Assembly: GCF_009905545.1 (NCBI RefSeq)
Contig: NZ_JAAALB010000049.1
Coordinates: 1 to 42,445, forward strand
From: Cellulophaga sp. BC115SP
Lineage (GTDB): Bacteria > Bacteroidota > Bacteroidia > Cytophagales > Spirosomataceae
Direction: 5' to 3'
Length of the DNA stretch: 42,445 nucleotides
In this document: positions 11,479 to 23,187 of the stretch, piece by piece
How positions within the stretch are numbered: position 1 is the first letter of the stretch
Layout of the letters: the number at the start of each line of letters is the position of its first letter
The notes under the pieces: model-generated
The model's input: only the letters and a program-made list of their open reading frames with translations
The model's database searches: none
Told to the model about the DNA's origin: nothing
Position numbers and translations under genes: made by a program

Positions 11479-14400
11479 GTTTCAATCCTTATTCTAATGG
11501 AAGTTACTCTGGAAGAAATAGACGATTTGAGTGCGATGTTTGCGAGTCTCTGTTTCAATCCTTATTCTAATGGAAGTTACTCTGGAAGCGTCCGCTTTTC
11601 TCTGGGCATCGAGTGATTGAGCATGTTTCAATCCTTATTCTAATGGAAGTTACTCTGGAAGAAACCAACTCACTAAGCTAGCGCAGGGCGGACGAATGTT
11701 TCAATCCTTATTCTAATGGAAGTTACTCTGGAAGATAACGGGGTCGAGCTTGTACCTGTTAAGGGTATCGGGTTTCAATCCTTATTCTAATGGAAGTTAC
11801 TCTGGAAGACATTGTATCCAAAACAACCTGCAAATGAGGAAGAGGTTTCAATCCTTATTCTAATGGAAGTTACTCTGGAAGCCCGTAGCGCATCAATGTT
11901 GGAATCACAGGCACTGTAGTTTCAATCCTTATTCTAATGGAAGTTACTCTGGAAGGCCAAAAATTATCTGTTTCTACATTCTTTTCTTCTTCGTTTCAAT
12001 CCTTATTCTAATGGAAGTTACTCTGGAAGAGCTACATGGATGGCTACAATGGTGTAATGGGTGCCAGTTTCAATCCTTATTCTAATGGAAGTTACTCTGG
12101 AAGAACATGGACAGAATGGGCAAATTTTTCAAGTATCAAGTTTCAATCCTTATTCTAATGGAAGTTACTCTGGAAGTTTAGGCGGATACGGGGGACTAAA
12201 TACGCCTACAAAGTTTCAATCCTTATTCTAATGGAAGTTACTCTGGAAGACGAGGTATCTAAGAAAATTCAAGAAAATACCCAAACGTTTCAATCCTTAT
12301 TCTAATGGAAGTTACTCTGGAAGCATCGAAAAATTTATAGAGCAAATTCAAAATGGCAATGTTTCAATCCTTATTCTAATGGAAGTTACTCTGGAAGAGG
12401 GCTGGCAGAGATGCCCGCCCTTTTTTTGTGATGAAGTTTCAATCCTTATTCTAATGGAAGTTACTCTGGAAGTAAAGTTCAAAGCTGGACAAAGCTTACA
12501 GCAATTAGGTTTCAATCCTTATTCTAATGGAAGTTACTCTGGAAGTAGTATCCTTTGTCATCCAATCATAACCTATTCCAAGTTTCAATCCTTATTCTAA
12601 TGGAAGTTACTCTGGAAGGTTTACTTGTAAAAGTTCTTGATGAAGGTATAACCTAGTTTCAATCCTTATTCTAATGGAAGTTACTCTGGAAGTGAGTCTG
12701 AGCCTAATTGTATTAGTACTGAAACAGGGTTTCAATCCTTATTCTAATGGAAGTTACTCTGGAAGAGCAACGGAGGCAATAGTGGAGGAAAACAAAGAGG
12801 ATGTTTCAATCCTTATTCTAATGGAAGTTACTCTGGAAGCCCTTTCCGACGTAGAGTTACAGGAATTAAGTTCGAGTTTCAATCCTTATTCTAATGGAAG
12901 TTACTCTGGAAGAAAACATTGATTAGTTTTCTTTTCATTTAGATGTTATGTTTCAATCCTTATTCTAATGGAAGTTACTCTGGAAGAAAAATACTATTGA
13001 GGCTGAAGCATACAGGAAAAAAGGTTTCAATCCTTATTCTAATGGAAGTTACTCTGGAAGAGTTCGAAATATAGTTCTTGCCATCCCGACCCTACTAGTT
13101 TCAATCCTTATTCTAATGGAAGTTACTCTGGAAGCTAGCATTGAAGCAATGCCTTCGAGAGCCTTATCGCCGTTTCAATCCTTATTCTAATGGAAGTTAC
13201 TCTGGAAGCCCATTTTTTAGCTGGAAAATTATTTATACTACTGGGTTTCAATCCTTATTCTAATGGAAGTTACTCTGGAAGTGGGGTGACCAAAGACCCT
13301 CCGTCAGAGAAGACCCCTGTTTCAATCCTTATTCTAATGGAAGTTACTCTGGAAGAGTTGAGGTTGGCTAGTTAGGCTTTCACTCAAAAATAGTTTCAAT
13401 CCTTATTCTAATGGAAGTTACTCTGGAAGAATCTCCATTTTCGTCTTGTGTGGCTTCTGTTGTAGGTTTCAATCCTTATTCTAATGGAAGTTACTCTGGA
13501 AGAGCCGAGATTGACAAATAGTAACTTTTCACATTATTAGTTTCAATCCTTATTCTAATGGAAGTTACTCTGGAAGAGCAACGTGGGATTTTGTAGCAAA
13601 TCCATTACCTGTGTTTCAATCCTTATTCTAATGGAAGTTACTCTGGAAGAGTTGAATGAAAACAATTTGATAGCAGAACCATTCCGTTTCAATCCTTATT
13701 CTAATGGAAGTTACTCTGGAAGCTGAATTTTACTAGCTTCATTTAGATTGCCTCTAATCCCGTTTCAATCCTTATTCTAATGGAAGTTACTCTGGAAGCT
13801 GCTTTAATTGATGTTTTTGGGTATCCTGTTACTACGTTTCAATCCTTATTCTAATGGAAGTTACTCTGGAAGATTTCAGGAATGGGGGGGGCACATACAA
13901 GGCTTTGATTGTTTCAATCCTTATTCTAATGGAAGTTACTCTGGAAGAAGCAAAGAAAATAGCGGTGTAACAATAGACCTTGGGTTTCAATCCTTATTCT
14001 AATGGAAGTTACTCTGGAAGAAGGATATAATGTGATTTCAAGCTCTGAATTATTTGCGTTTCAATCCTTATTCTAATGGAAGTTACTCTGGAAGAGACAG
14101 AACAGGAGATTGAAAAAGTAGTTGAGCCTGGTTTCAATCCTTATTCTAATGGAAGTTACTCTGGAAGTTTTCTCAATCTTATTGCCTCCTGTATTGATGG
14201 GAAGGTTTCAATCCTTATTCTAATGGAAGTTACTCTGGAAGCGAAGAAATTAAACGGCTTATGTCTAATTTTTTCGGGTTTCAATCCTTATTCTAATGGA
14301 AGTTACTCTGGAAGCTTGTAGCGGGTTTGGCTTGCTGTACGGTACGTTTCGTTTCAATCCTTATTCTAATGGAAGTTACTCTGGAAGTCTTGTAGATTTA

Positions 14401-17072
14401 GAAGGTGTACTTTGTCTAGATAGAATGTTTCAATCCTTATTCTAATGGAAGTTACTCTGGAAGTCGAACTGGCAACAGAAGATGAAACTTCTATTACGAG
14501 TTTCAATCCTTATTCTAATGGAAGTTACTCTGGAAGTTTAGATAGATTATCATTGGGTTATATTGAATGGAAGGTTTCAATCCTTATTCTAATGGAAGTT
14601 ACTCTGGAAGACAGATTTTTTTCTGACCATGAATGGATTAAGCTTGGGTTTCAATCCTTATTCTAATGGAAGTTACTCTGGAAGTTAGACTTTCAAAATC
14701 ATCGTTACATTCAGTATCACAGTTTCAATCCTTATTCTAATGGAAGTTACTCTGGAAGACAGCTTTTGTTTTTCAAAGCTGTTTAATTCGCCCTGTTTCA
14801 ATCCTTATTCTAATGGAAGTTACTCTGGAAGATGGAAAGCTAGGTGCAAAAACGGTAGAGGCTATCAAGTTTCAATCCTTATTCTAATGGAAGTTACTCT
14901 GGAAGAGCAAAACAGTTAGCCGAACACTATGCAGTAATGTAGTTTCAATCCTTATTCTAATGGAAGTTACTCTGGAAGGCTGTAGGCGGTAAACTGTTGG
15001 GGCTTGGTGGATGCGTTTCAATCCTTATTCTAATGGAAGTTACTCTGGAAGCATTTTCTGAGAAAGGAAAATCTTTCTTTGAGAAATGTTTCAATCCTTA
15101 TTCTAATGGAAGTTACTCTGGAAGAGCATATTTGAGGGGCTTTTAGTTAATAATTAAGAGTGTTTCAATCCTTATTCTAATGGAAGTTACTCTGGAAGTA
15201 TAAACAATATCCAAAGTAGTACCATTTGCAAGGGTGTTTCAATCCTTATTCTAATGGAAGTTACTCTGGAAGGCCTACCTATCTAATCGTATTATTGCCT
15301 GTGCTGTGGTTTCAATCCTTATTCTAATGGAAGTTACTCTGGAAGACTTCCCTGTACCTCACCGAGTACCTCGATTTGATTGTTTCAATCCTTATTCTAA
15401 TGGAAGTTACTCTGGAAGTTGCACCGAGAAAGAATTTGATGCGGTACCAGATCCATAGTTTCAATCCTTATTCTAATGGAAGTTACTCTGGAAGCCAGAC
15501 AAAGACTTTTATCCAGACTTTAAACTTCATTGTTTCAATCCTTATTCTAATGGAAGTTACTCTGGAAGACACCCCGACGCTAACAGCCACACCGCCAACA
15601 ACATGTTTCAATCCTTATTCTAATGGAAGTTACTCTGGAAGTATTTGCGTGGTACGGCAGAAGAAAGCGTAACCACCCGTTTCAATCCTTATTCTAATGG
15701 AAGTTACTCTGGAAGCCGAAACCGTCGAGCAGGTAGCCAAAGAATTAGGCACGTTTCAATCCTTATTCTAATGGAAGTTACTCTGGAAGGCCCCGACGAA
15801 GCCGAAGGGGCTTTTGCATTGGAAGGTTTCAATCCTTATTCTAATGGAAGTTACTCTGGAAGAGTAGCCAACACAATGGGCGGGCTACAAATGCTATTGT
15901 TTCAATCCTTATTCTAATGGAAGTTACTCTGGAAGTTTTGGAGATACAAGAGAGCCAATTATAATTTTTAGTGTTTCAATCCTTATTCTAATGGAAGTTA
16001 CTCTGGAAGTTAACATTATGAACCTTGAACGGCTTTTTTATCTTGGTTTCAATCCTTATTCTAATGGAAGTTACTCTGGAAGTAGGGTATTAGACAACGC
16101 ACTCAAAACTTCAACACTGTTTCAATCCTTATTCTAATGGAAGTTACTCTGGAAGTATTATATCCAAGACGGCATTCTCACAAAGTTGAATGTTTCAATC
16201 CTTATTCTAATGGAAGTTACTCTGGAAGAGTATCATAAAAAGTTTATTATATCAGGTGATTTTTCGTTTCAATCCTTATTCTAATGGAAGTTACTCTGGA
16301 AGCCTATAATGGCCAATTTTTATTTGTCTTTTTCTACAGTTTCAATCCTTATTCTAATGGAAGTTACTCTGGAAGAAAATTGATTCCCTTTCTTCTATTA
16401 GGAATGATTCTCTGTTTCAATCCTTATTCTAATGGAAGTTACTCTGGAAGAGCTCCGAGCTTCTGTAATTTTAAGATTCTGTTTTTGTTTCAATCCTTAT
16501 TCTAATGGAAGTTACTCTGGAAGATAACTCGCCTTTTGTAGCAACTTGATCTGCAAACTCGTTTCAATCCTTATTCTAATGGAAGTTACTCTGGAAGTGT
16601 CTTTGAGGTAATAGCAAGTTTTCAGGCTGTAAGGTTTCAATCCTTATTCTAATGGAAGTTACTCTGGAAGAGGGTGACCAAAGACCCTCCGTCAGAGAAG
16701 ACCCCTGTTTCAATCCTTATTCTAATGGAAGTTACTCTGGAAGGCTCGTCGTAAAACTCCTCCGAAATAATCGGCATGAGTTTCAATCCTTATTCTAATG
16801 GAAGTTACTCTGGAAGTATAGTTTCACAGCTTATTTTTGAAAGAGTATTTTCGTTTCAATCCTTATTCTAATGGAAGTTACTCTGGAAGCCCAAAACGTT
16901 CAATACTTTGCCATTTTTGTAGTCAAGTTTCAATCCTTATTCTAATGGAAGTTACTCTGGAAGCGAGCGCACTCCCAGTGCAACAGGTCAAAAGCCTGCG
17001 TTTCAATCCTTATTCTAATGGAAGTTACTCTGGAAGCTTCTTCAACCCAAATCCCTGTAGCTAACCAGTGAT

Positions 17073-17222
17073 GTTTCAATCCTTATTCTAATGGAAGTTA
17101 CTCTGGAAGAAAGCTTCAGTATCTCATTCAAAAGTATTCAGATTTCGGTTTCAATCCTTATTCTAATGGAAGTTACTCTGGAAGAAAGCTTCAGTATCTC
17201 ATTCAAAAGTATTCAGATTTCG
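17073..17222 (-). repeat. Single-spacer tandem duplication
   Basis: The 38-nt spacer starting AAAGCTTCAGTATCTC occurs at 17110-17147 and again, exactly, at 17185-17222 in the next unit. Equal length and identity favour unit duplication over a second acquisition. Confidence 0.92.
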
Positions 17223-20200
17223 GTTTCAATCCTTATTCTAATGGAAGTTACTCTGGAAGGGGTTGGTGCAGATGCTTCAGCTAATAATTATTCGCGTTTC
17301 AATCCTTATTCTAATGGAAGTTACTCTGGAAGAAGGTAACTTCAGTATCTAGTTTAGTTTTTCGCTCCTCGTTTCAATCCTTATTCTAATGGAAGTTACT
17401 CTGGAAGTTTTCTTTCTTTTTCTATTACTCATTCTTAGCCTCTGGTTTCAATCCTTATTCTAATGGAAGTTACTCTGGAAGTTTCTTGCGTCATTTATTT
17501 AAAAATTAAAAGTGTTTGTTTCAATCCTTATTCTAATGGAAGTTACTCTGGAAGAATCATATCTTTACCACTAGGGTCATGGTCTCCAAAGGTTTCAATC
17601 CTTATTCTAATGGAAGTTACTCTGGAAGATAGGATTATTTAAAAAAAGCTCACTTTAATAGTTAGTTTCAATCCTTATTCTAATGGAAGTTACTCTGGAA
17701 GGTCTTAAAGCCATACCCGTTTATTTAGCTGTCCCGAAGTTTCAATCCTTATTCTAATGGAAGTTACTCTGGAAGAATTGCTTAGGCTTTGTTCGGATAG
17801 CCTAGGCGTGTGTTTCAATCCTTATTCTAATGGAAGTTACTCTGGAAGTTAGGAGTTCTTCGGGTAGCTGTATCGTATGTATTTCGTTTCAATCCTTATT
17901 CTAATGGAAGTTACTCTGGAAGAGGTCGAAAGGTCATCCACCATGAAAGCTTGAATTTTTGGTTTCAATCCTTATTCTAATGGAAGTTACTCTGGAAGGC
18001 CATGTTGTCTTTGAAGCTTGCTACTGCTGATACTGTGTTTCAATCCTTATTCTAATGGAAGTTACTCTGGAAGACAAGACTAATTTCCCGTCTTTGTTTC
18101 TTACTCTCCGTTTCAATCCTTATTCTAATGGAAGTTACTCTGGAAGGGTGGGTATTGTGATTATCTTATTGTTACGCCAACAGGTTTCAATCCTTATTCT
18201 AATGGAAGTTACTCTGGAAGACCCAGCGACCTTTTCAAAGTCAAAATTAACTGCATGTTTCAATCCTTATTCTAATGGAAGTTACTCTGGAAGTTTGAAA
18301 ATGTCAATTGCTTTTCGTCCGTATCCTCAAGTTTCAATCCTTATTCTAATGGAAGTTACTCTGGAAGACTAATATTTCCAATGCCTTTGAGATTGTTCAA
18401 ACTGTTTCAATCCTTATTCTAATGGAAGTTACTCTGGAAGCCACGACACGAACAACCGACAAATCACGCTTTACAAGTTTCAATCCTTATTCTAATGGAA
18501 GTTACTCTGGAAGTAATCAGCCTTCTGTTTTTATTGAGAAAAGAGTGAAGTTTCAATCCTTATTCTAATGGAAGTTACTCTGGAAGAGATTTGTGTACAA
18601 GAAAACCATGAAGGAGCTCACGGGTTTCAATCCTTATTCTAATGGAAGTTACTCTGGAAGATGTTGTCTTTGAAGTTCCAGGGGGTACGTTAATGATGTT
18701 TCAATCCTTATTCTAATGGAAGTTACTCTGGAAGAAAAAAATCTATTTTTTTCATAAAAATTAGAAACAAGTTTCAATCCTTATTCTAATGGAAGTTACT
18801 CTGGAAGCGTGCAACCCGTTGGGCATTCTTGAAGCTTGAACGGGTTTCAATCCTTATTCTAATGGAAGTTACTCTGGAAGGGCTCGCTGACCAACATTTA
18901 CACTATTTTTGAAAAAGTTTCAATCCTTATTCTAATGGAAGTTACTCTGGAAGCTTCAATTTCCTTGTTTTTCTGCTCAATGTCATAATGTTTCAATCCT
19001 TATTCTAATGGAAGTTACTCTGGAAGCTTATCCCGTATTGATTCAGTGCGACAAACACCCCTGGTTTCAATCCTTATTCTAATGGAAGTTACTCTGGAAG
19101 TTCAGCGCTACGGCGCAAAGAAGCCTGAACTTGTTGGTTTCAATCCTTATTCTAATGGAAGTTACTCTGGAAGAGCTTTTTTTTGTTCGTACTCCTTTTT
19201 TGACATTGCGTTTCAATCCTTATTCTAATGGAAGTTACTCTGGAAGGATGGATATTATTTACAATTAAGTTTGCCCAAAATTCGTTTCAATCCTTATTCT
19301 AATGGAAGTTACTCTGGAAGGATTACCTAAGCGCTTTTCAATGCTTTTCGACTGCTGTTTCAATCCTTATTCTAATGGAAGTTACTCTGGAAGGACTTTA
19401 TTAAGAGGCTTATTTATAATCAGGCAGAAGTTTCAATCCTTATTCTAATGGAAGTTACTCTGGAAGAATTTACGTTTTTCCACAAACAATGAAAAACTTT
19501 GCGTTTCAATCCTTATTCTAATGGAAGTTACTCTGGAAGTATAGATTTTATTTATACAAATTACAACAACATAAGGTTTCAATCCTTATTCTAATGGAAG
19601 TTACTCTGGAAGAATCAGCCCTAATACTAGCAACTGAGTCAATTTTCTGTTTCAATCCTTATTCTAATGGAAGTTACTCTGGAAGTCCGACTGTTGGCGC
19701 ACTAGCTTTGTTGTATAGCTTGTTTCAATCCTTATTCTAATGGAAGTTACTCTGGAAGATAGCGCTTACAGTTTCTTTTGTGATTTCCATAATAAGTTTC
19801 AATCCTTATTCTAATGGAAGTTACTCTGGAAGTATGCCGTTTTCTATAACGGATAGTACCAAGTGGCCGTTTCAATCCTTATTCTAATGGAAGTTACTCT
19901 GGAAGAGTTTACCAAAGGTCAACTTTTTAGACAAAAATTCGGGTTTCAATCCTTATTCTAATGGAAGTTACTCTGGAAGAAAACTGGAACGCTTAATTGT
20001 AATAATGGAGGGTCTTGTTTCAATCCTTATTCTAATGGAAGTTACTCTGGAAGACTTATTCATCAAAACCAACTGCATTACACATGGCTGGGTTTCAATC
20101 CTTATTCTAATGGAAGTTACTCTGGAAGAACTTCGAATTATCCAGCAGTATTTAGGGTATTCGGGTTTCAATCCTTATTCTAATGGAAGTTACTCTGGAA

Positions 20201-20864
20201 GATAATCAATTCTAATCACTGGTTCATTGATTTTCTCGTTTCAATCCTTATTCTAATGGAAGTTACTCTGGAAGTGACCCTACTCGCAAGGATTTTTATT
20301 TGAACATTATGTTTCAATCCTTATTCTAATGGAAGTTACTCTGGAAGTGTTGTGAAAGCTAAGACTTTTATGATTTCGATGAGGTTTCAATCCTTATTCT
20401 AATGGAAGTTACTCTGGAAGCAATGCCTCATCTGTTAATAATGCTTCAGAATCTGAGTTTCAATCCTTATTCTAATGGAAGTTACTCTGGAAGAAGGAAT
20501 CCTCCGACACGGGGCTGATTGTCTACAAACTGTTTCAATCCTTATTCTAATGGAAGTTACTCTGGAAGAATTTCTTTTTTGTAGTTTTTCTATCTCAAAC
20601 TTGAAGTTTCAATCCTTATTCTAATGGAAGTTACTCTGGAAGCCGTAGTAAAGTCAAAAACTTTTGTCCTGTCAATGAGGTTTCAATCCTTATTCTAATG
20701 GAAGTTACTCTGGAAGAGTATCTTTCTCCACCATCATGATGAACAGCATCGAGTTTCAATCCTTATTCTAATGGAAGTTACTCTGGAAGAGGCTCACCCC
20801 TAACCGAATAACATGAAAATTCGGCGTGTTTCAATCCTTATTCTAATGGAAGTTACTCTGGAAG

Positions 20865-21060
20865 CCGTCTGTTTGGCTAATTACTTGTAACATAAATACT
20901 TGTATGTTATTTTTTATTTCTCTTTTATGTTCTAAACAGTAGGTCAATGGACGTTTTTTAGTTTGTTTTTTGAAATTTTCCGTAAACATAACTATCTGTT
21001 ATTCAATTATTTAGTTCTTTATTTTTTGCTTTTGAAAATAAATTACTACTCGGAAATTGA
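20865..21060 (-). promoter_or_regulatory. CRISPR leader
   Basis: A 196-bp AT-rich non-coding stretch lies between the end of cas4 and the handle-distal edge of the first repeat. That is where the leader must be if crRNA is read leftward. It should contain the array promoter and the sequence recognised during spacer integration. Two TACTTGTA octamers occur 18 and 34 nt from the first repeat (20882-20889 and 20898-20905). TAACATA at 20888-20894 forms an inverted pair with TATGTTA at 20903-20909. I could not place a convincing promoter. The array may also be read through from the cas operon. Confidence 0.85.
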
Positions 21061-21633
21061 TTACTTCGTGCAAATATTTCGATAAGTGCAAGTTACACAT
21101 CTCATTTTAGATTTGGTAGCTTTTGGATAATAATTGTTCTCTATAATCTGATAAATTTCTCGGCTTGCCTCTTTTACTAAATGTTTGTCACTGTCTTTTA
21201 TTTCTACTTCTACCAATTTATTATTGCTCCGTGTATATACCAAATAGCCTTTGTTTACGTTGCAATGAAAATTCTCTTCTATCAACCAAGCATAACAATA
21301 TAATTGGGTTTTATAAGTCTCAAAAACTTTGTCATCATAAGCCGCAAATTTATAGTCTAAGGGTGTCATCGTGCCATCTTCTAATTTCAATACTTCGTCA
21401 ATACGCCCTCTTAAAAACTCGTTGGTTAAGTATTGGTCGTTATATCGTTCGACTGCCCCTATACGTCTGCGTAGGTATTCTTTGTTTTGCTCTAATTTCT
21501 GGTTGTGGATTTCTCTACCTTTCTGTACTTTGAAATGTCTGTCTTCATATTGTGGAATGGCGATAACATACTCAAAATACGTAAATCTTGGGCAATACAA
21601 AAATTCTATGATATGCGATGGTGTAAGAGTCAT
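21061..21633 (-). CDS. cas4: CRISPR-associated exonuclease Cas4
   Basis: A 190-aa RecB-type nuclease that helps trim and orient prespacers so that they carry the right PAM. Visible hallmarks are the first iron-sulfur cysteine in YCPR (Cys14), GREIH (His43), the GRIDE motif (Asp79), PLDYKF (Asp93, Lys95), a QLYCYAW helix, and the C-terminal cluster Cys179, Cys182 and Cys188. The length is normal for Cas4 and all four cluster cysteines are present. It is the last cas gene before the leader. Unlike the usual cas4-cas1-cas2 order, it follows cas2 and is separated from it by 206 bp. It may therefore have its own promoter, although none is clear. Confidence 0.96.
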   Translation of the reverse strand: MTLTPSHIIEFLYCPRFTYFEYVIAIPQYEDRHFKVQKGREIHNQKLEQNKEYLRRRIGAVERYNDQYLTNEFLRGRIDEVLKLEDGTMTPLDYKFAAYDDKVFETYKTQLYCYAWLIEENFHCNVNKGYLVYTRSNNKLVEVEIKDSDKHLVKEASREIYQIIENNYYPKATKSKMRCVTCTYRNICTK

Positions 21634-21839
21634 TGTATGAATGATGAGTTTTGAATGATGAATTGTGAATTAGTTTACTAAGATTAAGTACTACTGTGGA
21701 TTTTGGATTTCGGAAATTAGCTAACACAAGCTATAAAAGCATTTAATTAACCTTCTCTCTGACACCCTAAGTAATGAATACCATCATTTAAGCGACGTTT
21801 TACTTTTTGCAAATAAAAGATAAATTGAAAATTAATCAC
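21634..21839 (-). other. Long gap inside the cas operon
   Basis: There are 206 bp without a credible ORF between cas2 and cas4, whereas all other gaps in this operon are 1-33 bp. Near the cas4 start the minus strand has a short imperfect tandem of TCATCATTCA. No terminator-like hairpin was seen. It could hold a cas4/leader promoter or the scar of a lost gene. Confidence 0.5.
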
Positions 21840-22130
21840 TCAAAGAAAAAGTGCCAATACTTCATCTGAAACTAATTTTTTGTCAAAGGCTTGTCCCAAT
21901 AAAACAGTTTCTTGTAATTCGTTTTTTGACATCGGGAAAATATAAACCGAATCGGTATCTTCATTTATCAACTCCTCAATTTGCAGTTGTAAACTGTCTT
22001 TCATATTACGGTCTATAGTACCCAAAAATACAGAAAACTGTACTCTGTATAAGCCTGATTGCTTACAAATTTTGGCTACTTTGGTACGTGCCTTATCATT
22101 TTTAATATCGTATAATACCCATGCAATCAT
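21840..22130 (-). CDS. cas2: CRISPR-associated endoribonuclease-fold protein Cas2
   Basis: A 96-aa ferredoxin-fold protein that dimerises and bridges two Cas1 dimers in the spacer-integration complex. The N-terminal strand MIAWVLYDI carries the conserved aspartate (Asp8), and the segment GLYRVQFSVFLG matches the usual second strand. The length is typical. It starts 31 bp after the cas1 stop codon, so it is co-transcribed with cas1. Confidence 0.97.
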   Translation of the reverse strand: MIAWVLYDIKNDKARTKVAKICKQSGLYRVQFSVFLGTIDRNMKDSLQLQIEELINEDTDSVYIFPMSKNELQETVLLGQAFDKKLVSDEVLALFL

Positions 22131-22161
22131 TGGCTATTGACTTTACGTGTCGATCATTTTG

Positions 22162-23184
22162 CTATAGATACAGCGTTTCGCTGGTGTCTTTGGTTTTCTC
22201 AATCAATTGATTGGCATAAGTATGTGCCTCTTGCTGCATGATATTTGCCCTTGTTTGATTGCGGTTTTTGTAGCGAATGCTATCTTCTTCCAAATATTCG
22301 TTCAATGCCTTAATCAACAATTCTTTGCCTTCTTTATTCAAAGTAACACCATTGGTGATTTCGTCGATATGAGCTTTATTTACTTTTTTTGCTGTAAACA
22401 GTCTAAAAACGGGTACCTCTACAAATATTCTGAATGGCTCTATAAAATCAAAAACCATCGATTTTTGGTTATAATCGTCTCGGTGTAAATAGCCTACGTA
22501 AGGGTCTAATCCTGCTAAAATTAAAGCTTTTTCAATTCTCGTATAAAGAATACCGTAAGCATAATTCAAGAAAGCATTAAATGAATCTTTGGCAGGTCTG
22601 CTACTCCTTCCGTTAAATTGATAGGATAATGGCAATACATAATTGATGGTTTCAAAATACAAACGTCCTGCTGTACCTTCTAATCCCCGAATGGTTTCGG
22701 CAAAATCTTGAACGGTGTTACCTTCCAATTTACCGACTGAAATAACAAGGTTTTGGATTCGCTCAATTTTATCGTCCAGATATTCCGTCATTTGTGGACG
22801 ATGTTTTTTCAAGTCTTTTATAAACTCTAACTGGTGCGTCATTTTCTCCGAAATCCAATTTTTGGTAGCCTTTACACCTTCTTCGTTGATACTGGCTTGC
22901 AGCTGTTGTTTACGGATTTTGGTCGTACTTCCCAGTTTTGAATGCCAAACTCTTCCCAAGGGATAACCGTCTGATCGTGCAAAAATAATATCAATATTAT
23001 TGAACAAAGCCAATCGAACCGCCTCGGTACTCAAAGAAGCCGAAGTAGCCAGCACAAACGAACTAACTTTGTGGGCAGCCAAAGGTATTTTCTTTGACTC
23101 TCCATCTTTTGCAGGAATTTTCACCTCAAACATATCGTCTTTGATATGTAAGTAAGTGCCAAAGGTGTTTAGATATACTTGCAT
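22162..23184 (-). CDS. cas1: CRISPR-associated integrase Cas1
   Basis: A 340-aa metal-dependent integrase that inserts new spacers at the leader end of the array. The catalytic set is visible: Glu169 in GLEGTAGR, His234 in GYLHRDD and Glu249 in FDFIEPFR. The N-terminal beta domain and the LNYAYGILY helix are typical of Cas1b-type proteins. Its start codon lies only 3 bp after the stop of the HigA-like small ORF, which suggests translational coupling to that ORF. It sits directly upstream of cas2. The intact motifs and the very long array both suggest a functional adaptation module. Confidence 0.98.
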   Translation of the reverse strand: MQVYLNTFGTYLHIKDDMFEVKIPAKDGESKKIPLAAHKVSSFVLATSASLSTEAVRLALFNNIDIIFARSDGYPLGRVWHSKLGSTTKIRKQQLQASINEEGVKATKNWISEKMTHQLEFIKDLKKHRPQMTEYLDDKIERIQNLVISVGKLEGNTVQDFAETIRGLEGTAGRLYFETINYVLPLSYQFNGRSSRPAKDSFNAFLNYAYGILYTRIEKALILAGLDPYVGYLHRDDYNQKSMVFDFIEPFRIFVEVPVFRLFTAKKVNKAHIDEITNGVTLNKEGKELLIKALNEYLEEDSIRYKNRNQTRANIMQQEAHTYANQLIEKTKDTSETLYL

Positions 23185-23187
23185 AGT

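Larger units (their letters stand above)
326..20864 (-). CRISPR. Giant type I-B CRISPR array, 279 repeats / 278 spacers
   Basis: A 37-bp repeat begins GTTTCAATCC and ends TACTCTGGAAG on the plus strand. It recurs every 72-76 bp with unique 35-38 nt spacers. I counted 279 repeat starts by hand, from 326 to 20828, and saw no base substitution in any copy, even at the trailer end. On the minus strand the repeat ends in ATTGAAAC, the standard 8-nt 5' handle of type I crRNAs. Before it lies a small stem: CC-UUA pairs with UAA-GG around loop GAA, with one bulged A. That is the expected Cas6 cleavage geometry. Transcription is therefore leftward, with the leader at the cas-gene end. The repeat is open in several frames and creates many false ORFs (FNPYSNGSYSG and VSILILMEVTLE peptides). 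Reacquired spacers share an exact right end and differ at the left end, which fits the same orientation. Confidence 0.99.

Noticed and set aside
17999-18697. Spacers at 17999 and 18661 as the same target
   Set aside because: They share only a 15-mer (ATGTTGTCTTTGAAG) at different offsets, with no similarity beyond it; chance or a weak gene-family link.
597-20205. Dozens of 60-136 aa open frames in the array with FNPYSNGSYSG or VSILILMEVTLE peptides
   Set aside because: They are translations of the CRISPR repeat, which lacks stops in several frames; spacers join them by chance.
326-20864. Self-targeting of this window by its own spacers
   Set aside because: I noticed no spacer matching the cas, rep or par regions, but a full search could not be done by eye, so no claim is made.
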